Shown here: piece after piece, positions 23,427-34,835 of the stretch
Position numbering within the stretch: the stretch's first letter is position 1
Layout: each line of letters opens with the position of its first letter
Assembly (NCBI GenBank): GCA_911728435.2
Contig: OU452204.1
Location: 14,198,001 to 14,262,000, forward strand
Reading direction: 5' to 3'
From: Apoderus coryli
Taxonomy: Eukaryota; Arthropoda; Insecta; Coleoptera; Attelabidae
DNA length: 64,000 nt
Notes under the pieces: model-generated
Databases searched by the model: none
Seen by the model: only the letters and a program-made list of their open reading frames with translations
What the model was told of the DNA's origin: nothing
Made by a program: the position numbers and the translations under genes

Positions 23427-26182
23427 GTAGAAATTGAGTCACACTTTAGCGAGAAAAGTAATTCTGTAATCACAATATACTCTTGAACCTCAGCATTTAA
23501 CACTTGTCTGCCTTTATTACCATTACACGCTTAGGTAAAAGGCGCCTTCTTCTTGTACCTACTATCGCCATTAATCGCATATCCTAGTGGTACAAACTTA
23601 TAAAACAAAGATCAATTCAAAATGTGCTGAAAATATGTGATCTAGAAAATGAAAATATTGATTTGGAGGACTAAATTGATTTTCAAGTTAATTTCCAGTA
23701 GAAAAAAGTCTGGTTCTGACTTATACTTACCTACTTAGTCTAAAAAAATAAAAGGGCTAACTTATTGTTTCTTTAAGCGCTGGAATTGCATCAAAATTAG
23801 AATTATTTAATGTAACAGTAGGTAAGTATAGTAATTTTACTTTTTTTATAGCCAAAATTGAGCGTTAGTGCTAGGCTTAAAAAACTTACTTAAGTATATG
23901 ATTCTAAAAATATTTACTCAAAAATAAAATTTTAGTCTGAGGGAGAAAATGGTTAGTTGCTAGTCACAGTTATTAAAAATGTAATATATTATATTAGAAA
24001 GATCTTATTCTTGGCGACTCTGGGGTTTTAACGGCGCATGAAGCAGATGATTGTCTGGTGACAGCGAGAGAGAAAAGATATATTTTATTTGATTAACATT
24101 GCCAAAATCTAAAACATTTTACCAAAACCATCAATATTTAGCACAACCAACAACACGGTTTTTTGGGAATTTTTTGAATATCGTTTCTGGAGTAGAAGCT
24201 ATTATATTAGGCGAGGTAGATTCCGATGCTAGAAAGAAGTCTATAATATTACCTGTCATTTGAAGTAACCGGCAAAACTTGATGAATATTATATAAAACA
24301 CACTGTAAACTACAAGGAAAACCCGCAAATTTAATAATATGTTTAATTTATATTAAATATCACTTTATCTAATATTCATTACTAGATTAATAATTCTTTA
24401 ATAATGATATACGTAGTAATTTATTTGAATACTTAATAAACACTAAAACTTATTACTTAAATTACGTAAAACTTTGTTTTAAAACTTTTAACACTGCATG
24501 AAAATATCGCGAATGCCCTTGTGGCAAATTTGCGGAAAAACTCGTTAAAATAATAGTGACATGTGATCAATTTACTGAGGAAATTATCCACCTCATACTA
24601 TACCTAATAACTAGGTATAGTCACTTGACACTTGCCTCGTAATTAAATATATTTTTCTTATTTTTTTAATGTAAATGTTAGAAATGACACTGTTTATTCA
24701 TCTAATTTGTGTTAATTTTTTGAGTCTAACAAAGTGTGAAGGTTTTTATTATTTTTTATTTATTATCAGTGTAATATGTAACAAACGAATTGTACATATA
24801 GGATTCTGCGACCGCATCTTACGAGATACTAAATTAAATAATGTATGAAAATGTTATATACTTATTAAATGTTAAGTTAGATAAAAAGCCTTAAACTACT
24901 GTCTCGAGTGTATAATATAATAATAATGTGATGTATGTTTAATGTTTATTAAGTCTCTGATTGTTAATAAATAATAATTTGTATAATCTCATTTTTGATT
25001 TTATGGTCCAATAGTTTTAAATGCAATACTTACTGTTTTTTTTATTTAATTATACTATTATCACACGCAGTCTCATCAATATCTATTATAGTTAGTTGAT
25101 TTTACTGGCATTATTTTTGCAGTGAATATTTTTTATTATAGCAACTCAAATCAAGCATATTCTTGTTTGTAAGTTTTACGGAATGCGTTGTGTGATGGTG
25201 TACAAACAATTCAGATTCGCAAAGGATATCAATGTAAGGCTGCACAAAAATCCCGTCAAGTCGGAATTGGATACTTATTGGTTTTTTAGCAAAAATTAGT
25301 TTATGAGTTATTAGTTTATTGTACAATATCTAGCTCGTGTAATATAAAAAATATTTTTTATTCCAGAATATTAGAGTATATCAGAAATAAACATGCCATA
25401 TAGTGTTTTTGTAACTAAACATGTGTATATGTGAGGTTTGCAACCAAATCTATCAAATTATCTGTCTCTTGTAATGATCAACATCACTAGTAACCCCAGG
25501 CTCTTGCTATTTCAAGAATATAATAGAAATAAGGGTATCTTTGATGAACTACATCAACTTGATTGTTACAGGAATGGCAGCAGTAAATGGCTGCCTTGGT
25601 ATCAGAGTAGATTGCAATGTGGCAAATAACTATAGTTATTCTGCAAACGTTATTCAAGAATAATAACATAAAAACTTAAGATTTATATTTGAATAACGAT
25701 TCTTTTCGATCACACTGTTGTAGAAAGATAGCTCCTAATAAAACTGTTAAACAGAAAATGTAAAACAATGCATGATTAGACAATTACAAGATTTCTGCAC
25801 ATCAAAACTAAGATAAATAATTGTGCGATATTTTTACAGATTTTGTGTTTGTGACCCTGCTTGTTAAAAGTACACTTCCTGATTATTTTGAAAACAATAT
25901 AATTTTCTGCACTGATGTTCATACGTCATAATTATTGTCGACCAACGCGAAGAACACATATTAACTTCACATTTTTATAATTCAAATTCGTTAATTATCA
26001 TGAGGCTTAGATACATATAAGATACCTAATTTTTGTGTTTTTAAACTAGTATAATAGTATATCGAATCTAAAATACTTGGAAAATTCTCAATTTACTTTT
26101 AGGTAACAACAATAAATACTCCTATTAAAATCAATGTGGCAGAAGTTAATTCTTTGAATTAAACAAGATATTAAATTAAGTC
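23427..26182. other. AT-rich intergenic, no gene seen
   Basis: Only short unsupported open frames. A 65-codon minus frame at 24131-24328 has an AG-like boundary but no recognisable family, and I do not call it. Confidence 0.5.
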
Positions 26183-26188
26183 TTTATT
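26183..26188 (-). terminator. Polyadenylation signal AATAAA for the TSSC4 homologue
   Basis: AATAAA on the minus strand, about 170 nt past the stop codon at 26360. Confidence 0.55.
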
Positions 26189-26359
26189 TATATACCTATT
26201 ATTTAATTACATACCTAACTAATGCCTATGTAACAGAATTTTGATACACGTATATGTATGTACAAAGCTTAAAACTAAGAAAATTATTAACATTTTATAA
26301 AATATGACATCATAGTCCTATGATATACTTACATTGCATACTTAAATATCAAATTTTGA

Positions 26360-26989
26360 TTACTCATCTTCAATTAAATGATCCAATTTTAACTCTTGCC
26401 CCTTTTCAATAACTTTGGTCCTTTTCTTTTCTTTCATAATTTTTTGTCCAATTACATACTCTGGCATAACGACTTTAAAGTTTTTCAGAACAGGCTTATC
26501 TTCATCGGTGTTACTAATTGAGCTTACAACAGACATTTTAGGCTTTATCCGTTTCTTAAATATTATGCGTTTTGGACCGTCGTCTTTAATTGTACCATTG
26601 TCAATAGAGTTATTTTCAATTTTTTTTCTATCTGCAAGTTCCTTCAAGAAACTTAATGCAGATCTTGTATTACTTTCATCAGTAATATCTTCTGTATCTT
26701 CTAATGAATATTTTGTCCATTTATGTGGGTTTATCTTATAGTCTGGTATTCTGTTTTTATAACTTTTGGGTGCTGGATTTTGAGGTTTTTTAAATATACT
26801 TTCTTTACCTCTAAACGGTTTCATTGCTGCTCTTTGAGTCCTTTTATTCTCCACTGTAACTTCCATACTTTCTTCAATGTTAACTTTTCTATTGTTTTCG
26901 AGTATTTGTAGGTGATCAAAAACATCTTTTTGACGTTGATTAAAACTAGCATTAGTGCTATTTAATTTAAATGAACCGTGTTCCTTCAT
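26360..26989 (-). CDS. TSSC4: TSSC4 homologue (U5 snRNP-associated), single exon
   Basis: 209-residue, charged, largely disordered protein. The diagnostic pieces are the N-terminal FNQRQKDVFDHLQILE (residues about 16-31) and the central RIPDYKINPHKWTKYSLED (about 79-97), which is the conserved TSSC4 core. The family acts as a chaperone-like factor in U5 and U4/U6.U5 snRNP assembly in the nucleus. Basic patches (KRIIFKKRIKPK, KEKKRTK) fit a nuclear protein. It is intronless, starts at ATG 26989 and is complete. It is divergent to the RNA exonuclease gene 3 kb away, and that spacer is filled by foldback and hAT-like elements. Function is by homology recognition only. Confidence 0.85.
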   Translation of the reverse strand: MKEHGSFKLNSTNASFNQRQKDVFDHLQILENNRKVNIEESMEVTVENKRTQRAAMKPFRGKESIFKKPQNPAPKSYKNRIPDYKINPHKWTKYSLEDTEDITDESNTRSALSFLKELADRKKIENNSIDNGTIKDDGPKRIIFKKRIKPKMSVVSSISNTDEDKPVLKNFKVVMPEYVIGQKIMKEKKRTKVIEKGQELKLDHLIEDE

Positions 26990-27134
26990 ATTTAATAATG
27001 TTATTTAAATGATAATATAAATTTTTAGATAATAATTAAAAATGTTTATTTTGGTTTTTCAATACAACACAATCAAAAATGTCTCATGACAGTAATACTA
27101 ATGTTTGTTATTCTGTGGTAATACCACTCTCTTT

Positions 27135-27236
27135 ATATTGACATAGATCATTGACAAGAATGACATTAGTGACATCATTGACAAGAATGACATTAGTGAT
27201 ATCATTGTCATTCTTGTCAATGATCTATGTCAATAT
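27135..27236. repeat. Palindrome with internal direct repeats upstream of TSSC4
   Basis: 31-bp arms 27135-27165 and 27206-27236 are perfect reverse complements (ATATTGACATAGATCATTG...). The middle holds a second copy of CATTGACAAGAATGACATTAG, so the locus is an inverted repeat plus a tandem duplication, 145 bp upstream of the TSSC4 start codon. Confidence 0.85.
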
Positions 27237-27245
27237 CTAGAGAGT

Positions 27246-28049
27246 AGGGATGTAAAATAAAATAAATATATCGATATATTGAATCAAAAGATATATCGAA
27301 ACAATATATCGATATACTCGATATATCGAATGAAAAATATCGATATTTTATATATATCGATATATTTGCTATATTTTTATTTTAGAGTGGGTTTGTAGTT
27401 GTAAATAAACTTCAAATTTTGAAGATTCAAATAATGAAATAAAATAGTATTCATTAAAATTTATTTGCCTGAAAATACATATGCATTTCAAACAAACGTA
27501 AGAATATTTGTTAGAAATAATTACATTAGGTTAGGTCAATTAAATCAAAATTTCAACAGAACTTAGAAGTAATAATTTTGATAATCTATTTCCAGTTAGA
27601 CGATTTCAATTTTTTCTTGTGTGCGTCGACTGCTACGGCAACACAACAAGGACCTTTTAGTTTTAAACCTGTGTATGTCAGCTGCTTTCTTTCGCTAGTG
27701 ATTTCAGAATCCAAACGCGTTTCGATTCACATGTTCTTTCGCTAAAAACGCATTTTCTGATTCATCTCCACTTTAGCGCCCATCGCGATCGGGATACGTA
27801 ATCCCCTTGCCTCTTTTAGGTAAACTTATCGAGCCTTCAGAAATCCAACAAATTCTGATTAATAAATCCGGAACAAGAAAACTAGCGAAAGAAAGCAGCT
27901 GTAGCAGATACATTTATTTTGATAATGTACCGATATATCGTGTTGTATATATCGATATATCGAAAGAAATATATTCGATTAAAATATATCGATATATTAA
28001 AAAAATATGTCGATATTTTTAATATATCGATATATCTTTGGCATCCCTA
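27246..28049. mobile_element. hAT-like non-autonomous element with TATCGATA-rich ends
   Basis: Begins TAGGGATG and ends CATCCCTA. The flanks are CTAGGAGAG and CTACAGAG, an imperfect 8-bp-type duplication. Both ends carry clustered TATCGATA octamers (27270, 27308, 27339, 27356; 27950, 27987, 28025). Inside, an inverted pair CAGCTGCTTTCTTTCGCTAG (27676) and its near complement (27878-27900) make it partly palindromic. No transposase frame. Confidence 0.72.
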
Positions 28050-28098
28050 CTACAGAGTGGCATTACTTCTATCGTTGCTAAAATCATTGTGTTTATGA

Positions 28099-28248
28099 TA
28101 ATATAGTGTGTCAGCGCTTGGTTAGTATCTGTCAACTAACAACAGATGGCGGTATCATATACGAGAAATTTATTAATGAACGACTGAAGTTGATAACGCC
28201 GTCTGTTGTTAGATGATGGTACTAACCAAGCGCTGACACACTATATTA
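28099..28248. mobile_element. Short hairpin MITE (150 bp)
   Basis: Ends are perfect inverted repeats (TAATATAGTGTGTCAGCGCT...), continuing through CTTGGTTAGTA and, less perfectly, ACAACAGATGGCGGT against ACGCCGTCTGTTGT. Almost the entire element can fold on itself. Confidence 0.85.
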
Positions 28249-28663
28249 TAATAAAGACAATGCTAAAATATTACAAATTTAATTTTATGCTATAAGAAGT
28301 TAGTTGTTAGCTGCTGCCTAAAACTGTTCGTTCACCCGACCATTATTAAAATTATCTACAGGACAATAGACAAAAGTAACGTATTAGCGGCGCGAACGTG
28401 CGATTTAGTGCGAAGTTAAGTGAAAGTTGTTGATATTTGCCTCTAAAGGAAAACAAGGAACGTATTAGGTGTTACGTTCCAATCGTAATAAAGACAATGG
28501 TAATATCACAGAACATATTCTGTGGTAATATCAACAATTTTCACTCACCTGTCTATCACGCACGTTCCTTTTACAAATTTGATTGACGGTTAACTAGCAA
28601 GTAACCTAAAAAATGTTGAATTTTGACAGTTGTCACTTGTCACATCAGTCCAGCATGTCCAGC

Positions 28664-29514
28664 TAGGGATGCTAAAAAAATAAAAAGTATCGATACCGAT
28701 ACCAATACCGATACTTTTTTGCCAAGTATCGATTCCTACCGACACTTGTCTAAAAAGTATCGATACTCTTACGTATCGGTATCGAAACTGTACATTACAC
28801 TTTTAACAATAAAACTGTTGAATGTATGTATAGGGTTATTCTTTCGTACTGAACTAAGTGAACAATCTGAAAATTGTCAGTTTATTCACGATTGTGCGTA
28901 TTCTTTCGACATCGATCACTTCAACCAAACTGATTAAAATTCCTACCCCCCTTGCCCCTTACTGATCAACCTCTAGGTACCGGTTAATTCGTTCAGTTAA
29001 CAGTTAACCTTTAAAAGTATTGAATATTGAGAGATAATAATTGGAATATAATTTCGAATCAAACCAATATATTGCAAAAGTTTAAAACATGGATAATAAT
29101 ATCATGGAAGAAATAATTTTCCAGTTTTCAGAGCAGATTTGGTTGTTTTCACAAGATTTTGAGGTTAAGTGAAAGACAATCACAAAAAAGATGATCTTTC
29201 GGTTTCGCCAAATATTCAGTTCAGTACAATCACATTCAGTTTAATCACATTCACTTGGTTCAGATCAATCACTACGAAAGAATAACCCTTATGTTACATA
29301 ACAGTGGTCGTCTGAATGTATGACCAAAAAAAAACACAGAAGATAATATGGTGGTGGCAGTATAATGTACAATAATTATTTTCGATACCGATACTGCTAC
29401 GAAAGTATCGATACCACCTTGGTATCGTTCTAAAAGTATCGATTACAAAAATACTCGATACTGCAGCAAAAGTATCGATACTTTCAGAGTATCGATACTT
29501 TTTTAGCATCCCTA
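28664..29514. mobile_element. hAT-like MITE with perfect 8-bp target duplication and TATCGATA ends
   Basis: TAGGGATGCTAAAAAA at the left and its complement TTTTTTAGCATCCCTA at the right are flanked by TGTCCAGC on both sides (28656-28663 and 29515-29522), an exact 8-bp duplication as for hAT insertions. TATCGATA occurs at 28688, 28758, 29406, 29473 and 29490, with several one-mismatch copies. A second element is nested inside. Confidence 0.9.
28832..29289. mobile_element. MITE nested inside the hAT-like element
   Basis: AGGGTTATTCTTTCGTA at the left and TACGAAAGAATAACCCT at the right are 17-bp perfect inverted termini. Subterminal copies of TTCAGT and AATCAC motifs are repeated on the right side. 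Confidence 0.8.
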
Positions 29515-30088
29515 TGTCCAGCTGTTAAAGGATGTTCTGTGTTCTGCGGGTATGGAGCATGGAGGTAATAATTAATGTTTTGGTGTACATAGTTGTGTAT
29601 TTATCGTTAATTTAAGAGTTAAAAGTGATTTATCAAATGGTCAATTACAATACAAGAAAGTATTGTAATTGCCTCAGTAACTGTTTTAACAATCTCATCT
29701 TAGTATCCTACTGATATTTGGCACATGCTGCACAGAATAAAATTAAGATAATAAATTGTGATAAATAAATTAATAATTTGATTAAGCCAGTGTGTGTTTA
29801 TACCGTTCGGTGATACTTATTGTTTAATGGGCATCGCAACAATTAACAGCCAAGATCTCAACAATCAAAGTAAATGAATAATTGTTTATAACCTCAAATC
29901 AAATTTGAAACATTTCGCAAACCAAAACAGGGCATGTTAGAAGATAATTTAAAATTTTATATTAATGTGTCTATAACTTTTTTATCAATACACTTCACTA
30001 TCATTACTTTTTGGTAAATAAGTACACATCAAATTTATTTTGGTTATAATTACTCTTTTTCAGTTATTTATTGATATATGGCAAGAAA

Positions 30089-33000
30089 ATGACAGGAGCA
30101 CAAATTACATCGTCAAAAAGAAAATTACGAATTGAGAACAAAAAGAAAAAAATGGCAGCCCTAATAGATATCGCCAAATTGAATGAATATGATAGACAGA
30201 AAAACAAACAGAAATTGGACTGTGAAATTATAAATACAGAGACAGAACCGAGTCCTAAAAAACTTAAAACAGAACAGTAAGTAGTTAGGTGTTATGCTTC
30301 TAGTATTGGTCCTATAAACTAAATTATTTTAGACTAAAAGAAGATTCGAATAGATTTCAAGAGGAGCCTCCACCTGAGCTAGGCTATAGTGGTAAACCAA
30401 GGCTGCAGGGTGCGGATTTCCTTGAATTGAAAAAAATGCTTCGGGAACGGACCACACAACGAAGAAATCTGCCTAGATTTAGATTGCGTGATATGGGCGA
30501 TCATGCCAGCCTTAGTATTGATATGGACAACCGTTGTCCATTATTTATATCAGATATTCAACATCTTATAATGTATTCACAAGTGGGAGTACATTCACCT
30601 TATTCACCAGCAAGATGGTGTGCTTTGGAAAAATACAATAGATTGAAAAATTTCAATGTGCTGATAATTGAAAATGTATCTCTGTACCATTATATAAATC
30701 ATGAAAGTTTGTTTCCATATTTAAGCGGAAACTTTGAATGTAAATTGGAAATTATTTCCCCATTTTCGTATAGAAGTGATATTGTTAAGGATTTGTCTAT
30801 GGTCCCGCTGTCAGGTAAGATAATATATACTATACTACTATTTGTACCTCATGGTTTTAATCACAAATTTTAAAATCTCAATCTACCTATATGTACTTGG
30901 TAGGTGTCCAACATTTATTAGTTTTTAAATATGTATAAGAATATCTAGTGGGAACTCGCCCCTCTGTATCCAAACCCTCAAATACATCATAGTGGGCTGA
31001 GGACAATTATTTTAAACACATTGTAGTGACGACTTTAATACCTTTTTTCAATTCTGATTTAAATGAAATCTGTTAGTTCTCAATAACAATTTAAAAATAT
31101 TTGTCTTCGAATATTTAGGGAGAGACCGCAATAAAAAAATTATCCAATCCTTGTTAAATTTTTGTTTCTAGTGAAACCAATATTTTTATTCAATTCAGTA
31201 AACATCTACGTATTGAAGTAATCATGCCTCTTTAAAAGATACTATCTAATTATTATTATATAATGGGGAAGTCCCATTTCTGTCATTATTATATATGGCT
31301 TTTTATTTTTTGGGGGAAATACAGTTCTCTGTTCTGTATATTTACTTATCGTATTAAACTATGATCAAAAAAGATTATATTCAATCCAAGGTTTATAAAT
31401 AAGACATATTTACTTTGGTATTATTTTTGTTTATTTAAAGTGGTTTCAAAAGTAATCAAATGATATCATTATAATGAAGTGCATAATTTAATTTTGCGTC
31501 ATAGTTCATAGTCTATGCATATTTCTTAAAAGCTTTTAGAAACCATTTAAACACTCAACTATTTTTTAAATTTCTAAATTGTAAATATATCAATAAAATA
31601 ACAGGCATTCACAAAATATATTTAAGCATTTAAAACAAATAACTAAAACCATACATATTTCGCAGTTAAATTAATGTCCGTAGAGAAAACACTATTGTCA
31701 CCAATGTTGATATTCAAATTCACTTGACGAAGTGACAAACTTAGACTTAGAAAATAAATATGTTTGTTATTTGAGTGTACATACTCTCATGAATTATATT
31801 TATCAAAGATTATTTTATGAATTGATTGTAATATTAACAGCACTGATAACGGTTAGTTTACCAGATTAACCGATATCGTCTGCTGTATGAAAATGCCCCA
31901 CAATCGACGGTCGAGTAATTTTAGTTTGTTTCTTTTTTAGCTACACAGATGAAAAAACTAATTGCCGAATATGGAAGTCTCGACGATGCTGTGAAGAACT
32001 GTAGTGAAATATTCGATACAGTTAGAAATTTTTTCCCTATCGATAATCCTAATGAATCGAATATTATTTATGATAATGAGAATTTACGTCCAACTGATAA
32101 ATTTCCGAGGTTTGTTTAATCTTTGACTGAAAAATTATGTGTGTAATTTTTTTTTCGTTCTTGTAGAACTCAGTTGTTACTTTCCGGTTGGCAGATGATT
32201 GAGGAGAACTATCCACTTCCTATTAAAGGTTTAATGGAACGTAAATATTCCGAATATGTTTTAACTAAGGAGAAATATAAGAGGGTTTCAGCAAACAGTC
32301 CACTATTAGCCATTGATTGTGAAATGTGTAAAACGACGACAGGTAACAAATTGTTGATAATTTAAATAAATTAGAGAATTATTTTATTTCTTCAAGGCTA
32401 ATTATTGCTTGTATATTTTCAAGGTGATTTGGAATTAACGCGTGTTTCGGTTGTAAATGAGAAGCACGAAGTGTTTTACGATACTCTAGTGAAGCCTGAC
32501 AATAAAATAGTTGATTACTTAACTAAGTACTCTGGAATAAATGCAAAAATGATGAACGGTGTAACGAAGAAATTGAAAGACGTTCAAGAGGAATTGCGAC
32601 AATTACTACCTGAAGATGTAATTCTCGTGGGGCAATCATTATCGAACGACTTGCATGCTTTAAAAATGATGCATCCTTATGTTATAGATACAAGGTAGTG
32701 TATTGGAATATTTTCTTAGTTAATGTTAACCTAATCTAATGACTTTTTAGTGTAATATACAATATAACTGGTGAGAGAACTCGAAAAACCAAACTGCAGA
32801 CACTGGCTCGAGAATTCCTATCTGAAAAAATTCAAGTTGGTCATCAAGGACATTGTTCAACAGAGGACAGTTTAGCTTGTCTTAAGCTAGTGCAACTAAA
32901 ACTTAAACGCCATCTATATTTCGGTGACGCAGTCATGGGTTCAATATACAGTGACCAGAGAGCGTATCCTGACATAGGTTCCAATAATTACGCGACTAGT

Positions 33001-33390
33001 ATGTTAAAACAATGCACAAAAGCCGATAATAACGCGAGAGTGGTAGGTGTCGATGATATTTCACTTAAATATAGCTATTACATGAACAAAAACACCAATA
33101 ACAACGCAGAAACTAATAAAGTGACGTGTTCATCAATGAATTCCAACAAAGATGTGATCAAAGAGCTCTGTGCAAGCGTGAAAGACTATTCGTTAAATAT
33201 CGGACATATTCGTGTAGCTGACAACCAATTAGATGGGAATCATAATAAAGTGTTTAAGACTCTAGATAAGTGGATAAATGAAGTGTACGAAGCAACACTG
33301 TCTCCGGGATTTCTTGCTATTATTTTCGCTGGTCAAAAGGATGGTGGTAACGGTGTGTGTTTCTTGAAGTTGAAAGCGGACATGGTTTGA
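30089..33390 (+). CDS. REXO5: REXO5-type DEDDh RNA exonuclease, six exons
   Basis: 3'-5' RNA exonuclease; in animals REXO5 trims snoRNA and rRNA 3' ends in the nucleolus. Exons: 30089-30276, 30333-30814, 31941-32109, 32167-32342, 32424-32694, 32751-33390. All introns are GT-AG and the phases match, giving 641 residues. The N-terminus is lysine-rich (KRKLRIENKKKKM). The catalytic core shows ExoI LAIDCEMCKT (Asp, Glu), ExoII VGQSLSNDLHALKMMHPYV and ExoIII GHCSTEDSLACLKL (His and Asp). The C-terminal 150 residues are Asn-rich and no clear RRM was recognised. The ATG at 30089 is chosen because the exon opens after an AG at 30063; an untranslated first exon lies upstream. Confidence 0.87.
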
Positions 33391-33478
33391 TTAATTTAAT
33401 TTTATCATTTACCATTATCATTTTCATTACGAAGGCGGTCATACCTAATCGTTTTGAAACGTTATTAAACATTTTGTT

Positions 33479-33484
33479 AATAAA
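33479..33484 (+). terminator. Polyadenylation signal AATAAA for the REXO5 homologue
   Basis: AATAAA about 90 nt past the TGA at 33390. Confidence 0.6.
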
Positions 33485-33666
33485 ATAGTTGTTTTATTTA
33501 ATTTCTCGATTACAATATAATAAACAATTCGAAATATTATACAACAATTATATACATATTCAAAATTACCTAATTAGGTATATATAAATTTGACATTTGA
33601 TGACCATATCTTGACAGTACATAGTGACTTATTGTGAGTGTAATAATAATTGGATGTTATAGTGAC

Positions 33667-34272
33667 TCAAGGCGCATTCACTATATAGGTTACCTCATTG
33701 AGCAGCATATTGGTGCGGGGGTCGTGCAGTCACCGGCGACTGGAGTTCTGTGGCCACTAGATTTGCGCAAATTTAGTTTATTGTTTTTGTGATTGACGTT
33801 TTCGTTACGATAGTGTTGTTGTGAACTGCGTCTGAAAGAATTTTGTAATTCCTCGAATAAGAGTTTAAAGGACAATATCAATACTAGGTACAAAAATACT
33901 ACAGAATATTTTTACCGAGATATAAACCGAAAACACCCTTGTGACACTGGGATATGTAATGCACAATTTTATAAAATATCTTTAATGCAAAAACTTTTTA
34001 CAATAATATTTTTTGAGGCATCCAAAAAATAAAAATACATTATATTTTGGAGGTGAGAACGTTTGAAATGTATTCAGCAAAACAAAACATGGACAAAGTT
34101 TGTAACTCCCTAAATATAAATTTAAAATTATTGTAATAACTTAGAACTTGAATAATATAATAACTTCGGAAATAAAAATTGTTAATTTAATAAGAAAGGC
34201 GGTCGCCGGTGACGTCATTGCTTGTGGTAGGTCAAGATCAACCAGGTAACCTATTTAGTTAATGCGCCTTGA
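33667..34272. mobile_element. TIR element between REXO5 and TMX1
   Basis: The left end TCAAGGCGCATTCACTATAT and the right end, which reads in complement TCAAGGCGCATTAACTAAAT, continue through AGGTTACCT. Both outer flanks carry TAGTGA, a likely target duplication. No transposase is seen. Confidence 0.72.
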
Positions 34273-34350
34273 TAGTGAAACCGTTTATGCGCAATATCAG
34301 CTGTTTTTGACTCACCTTAATTGGACACTCCTTATATAACGATCAATTCG

Positions 34351-34383
34351 TTTCACTCACATCAGTTCAACTGATGTGAGTCA
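34351..34383. repeat. Perfect short palindrome near TMX1
   Basis: ACTCACATCAGTT and its complement lie 1 base apart, about 450 bp upstream of the TMX1 start codon. Could be a cruciform or the remnant of an element end. Confidence 0.7.
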
Positions 34384-34835
34384 AAATTGTCATTGGTCAT
34401 AAAGCATTTTAATGATAACTTTGCAGGAAGCCAAAAATTGGAGGAAAGAAGTATACATTTCTAATTTAACTATCAATTTTATAAATGGAATAAGGGATTT
34501 AATAATAAATAATTTTGTTTTTTTAATATTTGATGTGGCGATTAGCAACACTTTCATTTTGCCTTCTGGAAAAGAGTTGGTCCTTTTGGCTACATATGAG
34601 AATCTCAATTGGCATCAGGCTTCATAAATATAATTAGAAATTAGCACAAGGAAGCACACTGTCAAAATTATTAATTGTTAAATTACACGTAAAAAACTTC
34701 TTTTAATATTTTTTTTAATATACGTAACATCACATTTTGAAATTAATTTATCAGTTAATAAAAGAATTAAGGTACTGAACAGTGTAATCATACTTAGTTT
34801 ACCGTTAAACCAAAAAATATACTTATTTAACTAAA

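Noticed and set aside
24131..24328. 65-codon minus frame ending VVGCAKY
   Set aside because: Exon-like boundary only; no family recognised and no neighbouring exon in phase.
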